Shown here: piece after piece, positions 7,949 through 16,740 of the stretch
Position numbering within the stretch: the first letter of the stretch is position 1
Layout of the letters: every line of letters starts with the position of its first letter
Origin: UBA3495 sp964629875
GTDB taxonomy: Bacteria; Chloroflexota; Dehalococcoidia; Lucifugimonadales; UBA3495
Direction: 5' to 3'
Assembly: GCA_964629875.1 (NCBI GenBank)
Contig: CAZVRK010000009.1
Coordinates: forward strand, 1 to 64,000
Length of the DNA stretch: 64,000 bases
Position numbers and translations under genes: made by a program
The notes under the pieces: generated by a model
The model's database searches: none
What the model was told of the DNA's origin: nothing
Seen by the model: the letters and a program-made list of their open reading frames with translations, nothing else

Positions 7949-9166
7949 CTAAGTAGTGTACGCACTGTTAATGATTACATATTCTTGTGTGAGATCGCAT
8001 CCCCATGCAGTAGCAGATGCATCTCCTAGATTGAGCTGTAGTTTAAATGTGACTTCAGGTCCTTTCATTAATACTACGACAGCTTCTTTGTGAAACGGTA
8101 TTGGTGTGCCAGCTTCCATGATACAAACCCCATTCACAAAAAGGTCAATTTTCGTCTCATCGGCCTCTATTTCACTGCGCCCTAATGCTGCTAAGACTCG
8201 TCCCCAGTTTGGGTCAGATCCATAGACGGCTGATTTCACCAAGCTTGATGAAGCGATGGTTCTAGCCGCTTGACGAGCTGATTTTACGTCTTTTGCTCCC
8301 GTAATTTCTATGGAAAGCAGCCTAGAGGCTCCTTCTCCATCTCTAGCCAATTCTTTGGTTAAGAAAATGGCTACTTCAAGGAGAGCCGATTGAAAGATGC
8401 CAGCATCGTTGGTACCTTGCGTTATCTGCGCATTTCCAGCATTACCATTTGCTAGTACAAGAACAGTATCATTAGTACTGGTATCACCATCAATAGTTAA
8501 CATGTTGTATGAACTGTCTGCTACTTCGGTTAAACAATGCTCCAAGAAATGTTGTTCCACATTCGCATCAGTTGTGATAAAAGATAGCATTGTAGCCATG
8601 TTTGGGTGGATCATCCCCGAGCCTTTAGCTACTCCCCCGATGGAAATTGTCTTGCCGTCTATTTCGCAGGAAACTGCAACTTCTTTTGGCCTCGTATCAG
8701 TAGTCATCATTGCTCTTGCAACTTGGTTGGCCCCGCCTCTGGATATGTTGATATTTGCGGCGCCATCCCTGATGAGGGACATAGGTAATTCGACTCCTAT
8801 GACTCCAGTACTACAAACTAGGATTTCTGCCGGTTCAGCGCTTAAGATGCTGGCGGCTATAGAGGCCATTTCCTCGGCATCTTTGTAACCCTGTTCTCCT
8901 ACACATGCGTTCGCTATTCCAGCGTTGACTATTATCCCTTTTGGGCTTGCGGCTTTAAGATGAGCCTGATTCACACTTACGGTAGGTGATTTGATTGTAC
9001 TGGTTGTAAAGACTCCTGCTGCGGTACATGGGGAATCAGAAGCTATGATTGCAAGGTCCAATTTGTCTTCGGCGAATGTTTTCAGTCCAGCGTATGTTGC
9101 TCCGGCCGAAAATCCCTGTGGGCTGGTGACAGACCCGCCGTCAATAAATTTTATATTTGCTGGCAT
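7949..9166 (-). CDS. argJ: glutamate N-acetyltransferase / ornithine acetyltransferase
   Basis: Transfers the acetyl group from N-acetylornithine to glutamate, so arginine synthesis runs as an acetyl cycle; bifunctional forms can also use acetyl-CoA. The 405-residue precursor contains the self-cleavage site KGSGMIHPNMATML: cleavage between Ala191 and Thr192 would make alpha and beta chains with Thr192 as nucleophile. The substrate-site region CSTGVIGVELPM (about 118-129) is present. It is the first gene of the leftward arginine cluster. The ATG at 9166 has GGAG nine bases upstream. The presence of ArgJ means a separate ArgE deacetylase is not needed. Confidence 0.95.
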   Translation of the reverse strand: MPANIKFIDGGSVTSPQGFSAGATYAGLKTFAEDKLDLAIIASDSPCTAAGVFTTSTIKSPTVSVNQAHLKAASPKGIIVNAGIANACVGEQGYKDAEEMASIAASILSAEPAEILVCSTGVIGVELPMSLIRDGAANINISRGGANQVARAMMTTDTRPKEVAVSCEIDGKTISIGGVAKGSGMIHPNMATMLSFITTDANVEQHFLEHCLTEVADSSYNMLTIDGDTSTNDTVLVLANGNAGNAQITQGTNDAGIFQSALLEVAIFLTKELARDGEGASRLLSIEITGAKDVKSARQAARTIASSSLVKSAVYGSDPNWGRVLAALGRSEIEADETKIDLFVNGVCIMEAGTPIPFHKEAVVVLMKGPEVTFKLQLNLGDASATAWGCDLTQEYVIINSAYTT

Positions 9167-9369
9167 TGGTGGCGCTCCACGTAAAGTCTGATACTTGGAT
9201 AACTAAGCACCGAGTATATCATACCTTGTTTATGGTAGGGCACGATATCATGATAGAGTATAGCGATACTTATACAGGAGATTCCGAATCCCTGTTAATC
9301 TCTTTTTCATAGCGAGATTTATCGTTAAATCTAAAAATTGATCCAACATACGGTAGGAGAATAAATGTC

Positions 9370-10656
9370 ATGGCTGTCGTAATCCCTCTTAATGGGTGTT
9401 TGTATAATCCTGAAGTTGTAAAAGATATGGGGAAAGTTCTGTGCCCTCCGTACGATATGATCGGATCAGATTTACACCAGGAATTAAAAAATCTTAGTGA
9501 CTACAATGCTGTATATCTGGAAGGAGGAGAGCAACCTGATGCTGAAACCATGGAAATTGATTATAGGAAGGCATCTGATCTCTTTCAACTGTGGTTGAAA
9601 GAGAATGTTCTAGCAATAGATGACTCTCCCTGTTTTTATTTGATGCAGCACGGGTTTGAATATCGAGGAGATAGACTGAGTCAGTTTGGGCTGTTTGCGA
9701 ACGTTGGCTTAGAAGATTATGAGAGCGGGATAGTGTTTCCGCACGAATTTACTCGCGAGCCGGCTGTTCAAGACAGAGTGGCTTTGCTGGAACATTCCCG
9801 GGCACAGTTTAGTCCCATTATGACTAATTATCGGGATTCGGAAGGGAAGCTCAGGGATTTATATGAGCATATTACAACCGCATCTCCGGTGTTTGAGGTG
9901 AATGATGGTGTTGATGGGGATATTCGGCTTTGGAGGATTTCTGAAGCAACTATACAAAGTCGGATAATCCAATTTTTTCAGGATGTTCCGTTATATCTGG
10001 CGGACGGCCATCACAGATATGAAGCAGCCCTGAGGTATCAGAAATTGCGCCAGGGGACAAGTGATTACACGGAAGGTGAAGGTTGTGACTTCGTAATGAT
10101 GGCACTAGTGGAGTTTGACGATCCGGGCCTTTTGTTATTGCCGTATCACCGAAATATCAGTGGGTTATCTGAATCGCAACTCAGACAGGTCCGAGAGGCA
10201 TTGGATGAATTATTTGAGATCCAGATCGTTGATCTACAAGGGACGACGGTTGATGAGTTGTTGGATAGGGTTTCGTTCCTTGGAAGTGACCGGCATGCTC
10301 TCGCTATGATAGGACCGGGTCCTAATGAAGCTTATCTTCTGATGTTAAGACCAGGTGTTAACTGGGAGGATTGGGGTGATTTGGCGGTCTCAGAAGCGTG
10401 GATATTGGAGCAGCGAGTGTTAAGGCCGATTGTCGGTGATGACCTAAACACTTATGTTCATTATGGGCATGATCCGGAGGATTGCGTTGACCAGGTGGTA
10501 TCTGGTGAAGAGCAACTGGCATTTTTACTAAAACCATTCCCAATGGATTCCTTTGAGAAGATTGTTGGAGGGGGTCAGCGGCTACCATCTAAATCGACAT
10601 TCTTCTACCCTAAACTACCAACAGGATTAGTAATACACCAGATCTCTAATGTATAG
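9370..10656 (+). CDS. DUF1015-family protein
   Basis: A 428-residue protein of the DUF1015 family, whose function is not established. The family hallmarks are an N-terminal CPPYDMI (residues 25-31) and the central ADGHHRYEAAL (from about 211), where paired His and Arg suggest a catalytic or ligand site. It has no signal peptide. In other genomes, relatives often lie near serine or phosphoglycerate metabolism genes; here the nearest such gene is the class V aminotransferase about 560 bases downstream on the other strand. A TAGGAG site lies 10 bases before the ATG; an overlapping out-of-frame ATG at 9364 soon ends. Confidence 0.82.
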   Translation: MAVVIPLNGCLYNPEVVKDMGKVLCPPYDMIGSDLHQELKNLSDYNAVYLEGGEQPDAETMEIDYRKASDLFQLWLKENVLAIDDSPCFYLMQHGFEYRGDRLSQFGLFANVGLEDYESGIVFPHEFTREPAVQDRVALLEHSRAQFSPIMTNYRDSEGKLRDLYEHITTASPVFEVNDGVDGDIRLWRISEATIQSRIIQFFQDVPLYLADGHHRYEAALRYQKLRQGTSDYTEGEGCDFVMMALVEFDDPGLLLLPYHRNISGLSESQLRQVREALDELFEIQIVDLQGTTVDELLDRVSFLGSDRHALAMIGPGPNEAYLLMLRPGVNWEDWGDLAVSEAWILEQRVLRPIVGDDLNTYVHYGHDPEDCVDQVVSGEEQLAFLLKPFPMDSFEKIVGGGQRLPSKSTFFYPKLPTGLVIHQISNV

Positions 10657-10658
10657 CG

Positions 10659-11120
10659 TTAGATAATATCTGATTGACGCTCTTGGTATCTTTCGGTGAT
10701 AGCGATTTCTGCGAGCTTGCTGTGCTCAGCTATGAATTGCTCCAGTCTCTGGATTTCTTGATGGGTTTTTATGTCGGAGTCTGGAGTGATGGTGGTTGTT
10801 TTAAGGGAAATCAAGTTGCTTTTAGCTTCATCAACTAGTTTGACCGATTCTAGTGCGGTTAGCTCGTCGGTGGCAGCCTTTTTTATTTTCAGTAAGCGCT
10901 CTCTGGTTGCTAGCGTATCATTGAGTCTCTCTTCGATCTCCCCCATTGAAGACAAAGAAGCGTCTAGAGGCAACTGGCCGTATACAATTTGCCTGGGAAG
11001 GCGACGAAGCTGAGTTCTGAATTGGTTAATCATAGAATCCAATTGGGATTCTTTGTTATGAATTTCTGCTAGTCCCATTCTAATGTTAGCCATAGCTTGT
11101 TGAAGCTGGGACGTAGACAT
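10659..11120 (-). CDS. small coiled-coil hypothetical protein
   Basis: About 153 residues from the ATG at 11120, which has GGAGG seven bases upstream; a longer frame adds six residues that include the ribosome site itself. The sequence is almost entirely predicted helix, with two coiled-coil-like blocks (about residues 1-35 and 58-150) broken by a short Pro-containing stretch. It has no Cys, no signal peptide and no recognised domain. It ends two bases from the convergent DUF1015 gene and lies upstream of no obvious partner. A structural or adaptor role is possible, but I do not assign one. Confidence 0.6.
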   Translation of the reverse strand: MSTSQLQQAMANIRMGLAEIHNKESQLDSMINQFRTQLRRLPRQIVYGQLPLDASLSSMGEIEERLNDTLATRERLLKIKKAATDELTALESVKLVDEAKSNLISLKTTTITPDSDIKTHQEIQRLEQFIAEHSKLAEIAITERYQERQSDII

Positions 11121-11216
11121 CGGAACACCTCCACACATAAGGCCTACACATGACCTATCTTAATCTACTGTAAAGGTCACATTAGCAAAATTAATATATC
11201 AAAAAATATGCTTGAT

Positions 11217-12323
11217 TTAAGCCCTGAATCCTACTTGTGGCAGTACTTTTTCTAGCGCGGTAAACACTTCCTGTATATCGGATTCGTCCACTGCACCTAA
11301 GTGACCTATACGAAATATTTGACCAGATAACTTGCCTTGCCCACCGGCTAGAACTACATCGTGTTCTTTGCGCATTAGGGTTGTTAGTTTAGCGCCATCT
11401 ATACCAGAGGGAACTTTGATTGCGGTGACTGTATCTGAGCATCTAGCTGGGTCCTGGCACAATAATTCCAGTCCTAAGTCTTTGGCTCCTTGGCGAGTAA
11501 AATCACCTATCTGGGTATGTCGAGCGAAGATATTTTCTATCCCCTCTTCCAGCATTTGATCTAAAGCTAGGTTCAATCCGTAGAGAGCCGAAAGATTGGG
11601 AGTCCATGGGGTTTGTCCTATAGATAAATATTCTCTGGCTGCGTCCAGGTCGAAATAAAACTTAGGCATTGTCGACTCTTTTTGGGCTATCCAAGCGTCG
11701 GAACTCATACTGATGAACGACAAACCAGGAGGTATCATAAAGCCTTTTTGAGACGCTGTGCCGACCATATCGCACTTCCAGCCGTCGACGGGCAAGGGAA
11801 TGCAACCTGAGCTACTTACGGCATCAACTAGCAGCAACTTTCCGAATTCATCTTTGACTATCGAAGAGATTGACTCTAAATCATGAGTGACGCCTGTCGA
11901 TGTTTCGTTGTGGGTAACCATGACTGCTTTAACTGAAGGCTGCTTGTTCAATTCTTGTCGTACTATGTCAGGATCTATGGCAGATCCCCATTCGAAATTG
12001 ATCCTTTTTACATTTGCACCATACGCTTCTGCGAGATCGCAGAAGCGGTCCCCGAAGGCTCCTGCAGTAAGGGCAATAACATCGTCTCCGGGGGATAGAG
12101 TGTTGACTACAGAAGCTTCCAGTGCGCCTGTTCCGGATGCCGTTAATATGAAGAGATCATTTTGTGTCATGAACACTTGCTTTAGCTTCTCAGTAGAGTC
12201 GTTAATCAGCTCTAAAAACTCTGGTCCGCGATGGTTTATCATGGGTTCTGACATCGCTTGAACTATGTCATCTGGAACAGGTGTAGGCCCTGGGGTTCGC
12301 AAATTTTGCCTGGGGAAGTGCAC
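11217..12323 (-). CDS. class V aminotransferase (alanine/serine-glyoxylate type)
   Basis: A 368-residue fold-type I PLP enzyme of class V. The N terminus RTPGPTPVPDDI and MINHRGPEF are typical of the alanine-glyoxylate / serine-glyoxylate / (S)-ureidoglycine-glyoxylate subgroup. TASGTGALEA (61-70) binds the cofactor phosphate, VDAVSSSG (166-173) holds the cofactor Asp, and Lys193 in TASQKGFMIPPG is the Schiff-base lysine. It starts at a GTG behind AGGAGG. The likely reaction is transfer of an amino group from serine or alanine to glyoxylate, relevant to photorespiration-like or C1 metabolism. The exact donor cannot be decided. Confidence 0.85.
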   Translation of the reverse strand: MHFPRQNLRTPGPTPVPDDIVQAMSEPMINHRGPEFLELINDSTEKLKQVFMTQNDLFILTASGTGALEASVVNTLSPGDDVIALTAGAFGDRFCDLAEAYGANVKRINFEWGSAIDPDIVRQELNKQPSVKAVMVTHNETSTGVTHDLESISSIVKDEFGKLLLVDAVSSSGCIPLPVDGWKCDMVGTASQKGFMIPPGLSFISMSSDAWIAQKESTMPKFYFDLDAAREYLSIGQTPWTPNLSALYGLNLALDQMLEEGIENIFARHTQIGDFTRQGAKDLGLELLCQDPARCSDTVTAIKVPSGIDGAKLTTLMRKEHDVVLAGGQGKLSGQIFRIGHLGAVDESDIQEVFTALEKVLPQVGFRA

Positions 12324-12417
12324 AAATCCTCCTAATGGAATTATGACGTTGTTCTAAGTTTACAAATAATCCTTGTTACCTTCAGATGTATATTTAACAC
12401 AATTCCAACTAACTTCG

Positions 12418-12426
12418 ATTATAGCA
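12418..12426 (-). promoter_or_regulatory. extended -10 element for the class V aminotransferase gene
   Basis: On the minus strand the sequence TGCTATAAT gives a perfect -10 hexamer with the extended TG motif. It lies about 95 bases upstream of the GTG start. No good -35 hexamer is seen at 17 bases, as expected for an extended -10 promoter. Confidence 0.45.
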
Positions 12427-12458
12427 TTTACGCTGGCGAGAGTGCATATTGATATTAA

Positions 12459-12489
12459 TTGCCTATATCACATCTCTCATTGTTATAAT
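12459..12489 (+). promoter_or_regulatory. promoter of the pcrA/uvrD gene, probably giving a leaderless mRNA
   Basis: A perfect -10 TATAAT at 12484-12489 is followed after nine bases by the ATG at 12499. Transcription should start at or just before the start codon, and no ribosome site precedes it. The -35 is weak (TTGCCT at 12459-12464, 19-base spacer). Confidence 0.5.
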
Positions 12490-12498
12490 GATCGGATA

Positions 12499-14721
12499 AT
12501 GAATGCAGATCAATTGCTTACAGGTTTAAATTCCGCTCAAGAAGACGCGATACTGACTGTGAACGGACCCGTATTAATCATAGCGGGCCCAGGAAGTGGT
12601 AAGACTAGGGTGATTACCCACCGTATAGCTTATTTGGTAGATGTTTGTGGAATTCGTCCGTATAACATCGCTGCAATGACGTTTACCAATAAGGCAGCTC
12701 GGGAAATGTCTAATCGAGTGGGCAGCTTGATAGCTGATTCATCTGGTTATTTGACTCTAGGTACCTTTCATTCATTTTGCGCACGACTATTACGGATGGA
12801 TGGGTCTTTTCTGGGATTGGAATCGAATTACACGATTTATGATTCAGATGATCAACTAACAGCGATTAAGCAATGTCTGGAATTAGCAGACCTAGATCCA
12901 AAACGGAATCCTCCTCGTGCTGTACTAAATGCTATATCCAAGGCCAAAAGTGTTTTGCAGGATTCGCGATCCATGATGCAATCGTCGAGTGATTATTTCA
13001 CTGAAAATTGCGCTAGGGTTTATCACTATTACGAGGAATTACTAGCTAGAAACAACAGCGTGGACTTTGATGATCTTTTGATGAAAACGGTACAGCTGTT
13101 AGAAGAATATCCAGATATACGGGTCCGTTATCAGGATAGATATGAATACCTAATGATAGATGAATTTCAGGACACAAACGTAGCTCAGTATAGGCTAGCA
13201 AAACTTATTACAGGAGATAAACACAATATTTGCGTCGTCGGCGATCCAGATCAATCAATATATTCATGGCGAAATGCAGATATACGCAATATATTGAATT
13301 TCCAGTCAGATTATCCCAAAGCAAAAGTCGTTGCATTAGAACAAAATTATCGATCTACCGGAAATATTCTGAAGGCAGCGAAGACATTGATTTCTTCTAA
13401 TGGTGTTCGTGTCGAAAAAGATCTGTTTACGGATAATGATGTGGGGGAATTACTGACTATACACGAAGCATATGATGAGGGAGAAGAAGCTGAATTCGTG
13501 ATCTCTGAAATAAACCGGCTTGTGAAATCCGGGGGTGTGAAAGAAGGAGATTGCGCAGTTATGTACCGAGTAAATGCCCAATCTAGAGCTTTAGAAGAAG
13601 CTTGCCTTCATCGGGGATTAAAATACCAGCTAATTGGGGGGGTCCGATTTTATAATAGGCGTGAAATCAAAGATCTACTTGCCTATCTGCAGTTTCTCAG
13701 CAATCCACAAGATGAGGTCAATCTGAGTCGTATCATTAATGTCCCACCTAGAGGTATTGGCGCTCGGTCTATGCAGAATATAACGGACAGCGCTCTGCAA
13801 CAAGATAAGCCGTTATATGAAGTGCTGCATCAGGTACTCGAGACGAGACAGACAGGATTGGTTTCCCCAGTAAATTTGACCGCTCGGGCTATAAAATCTA
13901 TAGCTGATTTTGTAGTGGCTACCGATAGGCTAATAGAACTATCAGGAAAATGTAACATCGTAGATTTGTTTGACTTGGTGTTGAATGAAACAGGTCTGAA
14001 AAATTACGTTCAAAATAGTGATGATAGACCGGAAGAACGATGGGAAAACCTAATGGAGTTGAGGGGGATAGCTCAGGAGTTTGCCGAGGAACTCCCGCCA
14101 GATGGATTGTTAACGTTTTTGGAAAGAGTGTCCTTGGTAGCTGATATAGATAGTTATGAGGACGGAGCTCAATCTATTACTCTAATAACGCTGCATCAGG
14201 CTAAGGGGTTAGAGTTTCCTGTGGTTTTTATTGTGGGTATGGAAGAAGGCCTATTGCCTCATAGCAGGTCTCTGGATGATGAGGACGAGTTGGAAGAGGA
14301 GAGGCGCTTATGTTATGTGGGATTTACGCGCGCCGGAGAACGCTTGTACCTGACTAGAGCGTTCAGAAGAGGTTTTATGGGTAGGACTGGACCCACCTTA
14401 CCGTCACGATTTCTTGCCGAAGTGCCAGCAGAGGTGATGGGAGGGAACGGCGCAGATGCAAGTCCATCGTTATCACGGAGACCTGTAGTATCGGATGTAT
14501 GGAGAATAGACAGTTTAGAGGAGGCAAGGAATTCATCTAAATCAGATAGTTTCAAGATAGGAGATTCCGTCAGGCACGCTGTTTTTGGTGAAGGAGTGGT
14601 TATGAGCCTGGATTACGAAAATAGCGACTGTCTAGTAACAGTCCAATTCACTGGAGAATTGGGTATCAAAAGGTTGTTACTTAGCTTTGCACCGTTGGAA
14701 AAAGTTGATGAGTACACCTGA
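12499..14721 (+). CDS. pcrA: ATP-dependent DNA helicase, UvrD/PcrA type
   Basis: A superfamily 1A 3'-5' DNA helicase of 740 residues acting in nucleotide excision repair, mismatch repair and removal of RNA polymerase or RecA from DNA. The family start GLNSAQEDAI is present, Walker A AGPGSGKT is at residues 29-36, motif II DEFQDT at about 221, motif III DPDQSIYSWRNAD follows, and motif VI CYVGFTRAGERLYLT closes the core. A C-terminal segment GDSVRHAVFGEGVV is the Tudor-like domain seen in PcrA, which contacts RNA polymerase. The frame continues 42 codons upstream, but the family homology begins at the ATG 12499, just below a -10 box. Confidence 0.95.
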   Translation: MNADQLLTGLNSAQEDAILTVNGPVLIIAGPGSGKTRVITHRIAYLVDVCGIRPYNIAAMTFTNKAAREMSNRVGSLIADSSGYLTLGTFHSFCARLLRMDGSFLGLESNYTIYDSDDQLTAIKQCLELADLDPKRNPPRAVLNAISKAKSVLQDSRSMMQSSSDYFTENCARVYHYYEELLARNNSVDFDDLLMKTVQLLEEYPDIRVRYQDRYEYLMIDEFQDTNVAQYRLAKLITGDKHNICVVGDPDQSIYSWRNADIRNILNFQSDYPKAKVVALEQNYRSTGNILKAAKTLISSNGVRVEKDLFTDNDVGELLTIHEAYDEGEEAEFVISEINRLVKSGGVKEGDCAVMYRVNAQSRALEEACLHRGLKYQLIGGVRFYNRREIKDLLAYLQFLSNPQDEVNLSRIINVPPRGIGARSMQNITDSALQQDKPLYEVLHQVLETRQTGLVSPVNLTARAIKSIADFVVATDRLIELSGKCNIVDLFDLVLNETGLKNYVQNSDDRPEERWENLMELRGIAQEFAEELPPDGLLTFLERVSLVADIDSYEDGAQSITLITLHQAKGLEFPVVFIVGMEEGLLPHSRSLDDEDELEEERRLCYVGFTRAGERLYLTRAFRRGFMGRTGPTLPSRFLAEVPAEVMGGNGADASPSLSRRPVVSDVWRIDSLEEARNSSKSDSFKIGDSVRHAVFGEGVVMSLDYENSDCLVTVQFTGELGIKRLLLSFAPLEKVDEYT

Positions 14722-15157
14722 TATGGGATCTGTCTCTATGAGATTGGTTGAATCCGCAGATGACTTTGAGAACGCATTAGCCGTGCGATTGCGAGTTTTT
14801 GTTCAGGAACAGTCAGTGCCAATTGAGGAAGAAGTTGATGATCAAGACAACGAAGCAGTTCATGCTATAGCAGAGCTAAAGGGCATAATAGTAGCGACTG
14901 GTCGCCTCATTCTGCAGCAGTTCCCTATCGTTTATATTGGCCGCATGGCTGTAGATATAGACCATCGACGTCATGGAATAGGTGGAAAACTTTTAATATT
15001 TTTGGAAGACCATGCGAGGGATATAGGCGGGGACAAAGTTATCTTGCATGCACAGGAATATGTAAAGTCTTTCTACGTTTCACATGGGTATGAGGAACAG
15101 GGCGAAGTTTTTATGGAAGCAAATATTCCTCATGTCTTAATGTCGAAAGACTTATAG
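14708..15157 (+). CDS. GNAT-family N-acetyltransferase (ElaA/YjcF-like)
   Basis: About 149 residues, with the GNAT fold. The N-terminal stretch LRVFVQEQSVPIEEEVDDQD is typical of the YjcF/ElaA subgroup, IGRMAVDIDHRRHGIGGKLL forms beta4 and the acetyl-CoA pyrophosphate loop (RxxGxG), and LHAQEYVKSFYVSHGYEEQG is the C-terminal strand-helix. The acceptor substrate is unknown. The ATG at 14708 overlaps the end of pcrA by 14 bases, so translation is probably coupled; in-frame ATGs at 14723 and 14738 are alternatives. The overlap says little about function. Confidence 0.85.
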   Translation: MSTPDMGSVSMRLVESADDFENALAVRLRVFVQEQSVPIEEEVDDQDNEAVHAIAELKGIIVATGRLILQQFPIVYIGRMAVDIDHRRHGIGGKLLIFLEDHARDIGGDKVILHAQEYVKSFYVSHGYEEQGEVFMEANIPHVLMSKDL

Positions 15158-15200
15158 GTATATTCATACGCGATACAATGTTGTGCTCCGGAAATTCTTT

Positions 15201-15500
15201 TTAGCCTTTGTCAACAGATTCGATCACACGAACTTCCATTTTAGCTATGTGGCTGGTTGGCCTGTCAGCTAGAGCAATGCGTTCGGGCGACGCGAAGAAT
15301 TCGCCTTCTTTGATAGGGATGTCCTCAGCGCTGTCGAATCGTCTTACCCAGATAAATTCTGTCTTATCATTATTCACCCACGATTGCTGCACAGGTATTC
15401 CAAGCCGGTCGTGTAGTGGTCGTATATGTGTGTTAAATAATTCTAGCCACGAATCCATCATTCCGCGATTTATAGTGTAAATTCTAAGTTGAAATACCAT
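15201..15500 (-). CDS. NIPSNAP-family protein
   Basis: A 99-residue single NIPSNAP domain protein (dimeric ferredoxin-like alpha/beta barrel). Recognisable are the opening FQLRIYTINRGMMDSWLELF and the central WVNNDKTEFIWVRRF with the conserved aromatic residues. Bacterial members are common in environmental genomes; no biochemical activity is firmly known. The gene lies 17 bases downstream of an Ldh2-type dehydrogenase and should be co-transcribed with it, hinting at catabolism of a small organic acid. The ATG has AGGAG eight bases upstream. Confidence 0.8.
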   Translation of the reverse strand: MVFQLRIYTINRGMMDSWLELFNTHIRPLHDRLGIPVQQSWVNNDKTEFIWVRRFDSAEDIPIKEGEFFASPERIALADRPTSHIAKMEVRVIESVDKG

Positions 15501-15517
15501 TAGGTTTACTCCTTAGT

Positions 15518-16594
15518 CTAGAACTGGCAGTTTATAGACAGTTCTGCACATGTATCTCGTATCCAGTCAGCGACCTCTGGGTGTAATGGAATGCCGTCCC
15601 TACGGCGGATTACTTCCATTTCAGCCTCGGGCTGACCTGCTACCATAACCCGTTCTTCTCCTGGTGCGGGCTTGGTGCTTTTCATCATTTGCATCCATTC
15701 ATCCATGCTCGCTTTAAAATGTTCAGGTTCGTCAAATCCGCTTATGTTATAAGCAGCGACGTAATGTCCGAAATTAGGCCTACCAGGGACAGCCCCATAC
15801 CCGAATCCTGTTAACACACCCGCTAATATGTCTACAACACAAGAGAGGCCATAACCTTTATGAGATCCTAATTCTCTTGTAGCGCCCATAGGTAGGAGGT
15901 GATAGTTTTCGGGGACATCCATTTCTTCCATAATAGGAGTGCCATCTTCTGTGGCGAGCCAACCGGGTTCCAGCTTAGCGCCGAGTCTTCGAGCTATCTC
16001 GATTTTGTTTTGAGCTACTGAACTGGTAGCGGCATCGAATACGAAAGGATGATCGTTCTTGGCGGGAACTGCGACGGCAATAGGGTTAGTGCCTAGACGA
16101 GGTTCAGCCCCGAAAGTAGGTACGGTCCGAGGTGGGGCGCTTGTCATACACACGCCAATCATGTCATGTTCTAATGCCATCATGGCATGGTAAGAAGCCA
16201 TCCCTAAGTGTCTTGCGTTTCCTAGCGTCACCATGCCAACTCCCACGTCTTTAGCCTTTCTTATCGCGAGTTCCATGGCCTTTGGGGTGGTTATAACGCC
16301 AAGCCCTCTGTCTGAATCTAAGCTAGCCGTTGCTGGAGTTTCTCTAATTATCTTCATATCGGGCTTGGGGTTGATTTGGCCACTAGTATAACCATTGACA
16401 TAGCTCTTCAGCATATTTGAAACACCGTGGCTGTCTACTCCTCTGAGGTCAGCCAAGACTAACGCGTCGGCCCCTACTAGAGCGTCTTGCTCTGGAACCC
16501 CCATTTTTACGAAAATTCCTGCTACGGTATTTTTGAGATCATCTCCGGAAACGTTTACAGCTTCGTTGAGGCTAACTCTAAACTGTGGTAACAA
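15518..16594 (-). CDS. Ldh2-family malate/L-lactate/ureidoglycolate-type dehydrogenase
   Basis: A 358-residue NAD(P)-dependent oxidoreductase of the Ldh2/MDH2 family, unrelated to the classical Rossmann dehydrogenases. Family landmarks are LRGVDSHGVSNM near the N terminus with the catalytic His, TLGNARHLGMASYH, RLGTNPIAVAVP and the C-terminal GSHKGYGLSCVVD. Members oxidise 2-hydroxy acids such as malate, L-lactate, sulfolactate or ureidoglycolate; the sequence does not tell which. It starts at a TTG with GGAG seven bases upstream and no nearby ATG. It forms a two-gene unit with the NIPSNAP gene downstream. Confidence 0.88.
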   Translation of the reverse strand: MLPQFRVSLNEAVNVSGDDLKNTVAGIFVKMGVPEQDALVGADALVLADLRGVDSHGVSNMLKSYVNGYTSGQINPKPDMKIIRETPATASLDSDRGLGVITTPKAMELAIRKAKDVGVGMVTLGNARHLGMASYHAMMALEHDMIGVCMTSAPPRTVPTFGAEPRLGTNPIAVAVPAKNDHPFVFDAATSSVAQNKIEIARRLGAKLEPGWLATEDGTPIMEEMDVPENYHLLPMGATRELGSHKGYGLSCVVDILAGVLTGFGYGAVPGRPNFGHYVAAYNISGFDEPEHFKASMDEWMQMMKSTKPAPGEERVMVAGQPEAEMEVIRRRDGIPLHPEVADWIRDTCAELSINCQF

Positions 16595-16740
16595 ATTATT
16601 TCTCCTGCAGTCGGATTTTAGTTTGGCTGGTATTTATATGCGTGAAGCAGTATACCATTCCGGGGCTTCCGGTCACCATTCATTACTGTGTATGATGTAA
16701 ACCTTAGTCTTATGAATAACACTAGCTAGGAGTGTTCTAT

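Noticed and set aside
12373..12498. 42-codon upstream extension of the helicase gene
   Set aside because: It includes the promoter -10 box, has no similarity to PcrA/UvrD, and the family start is at 12499.
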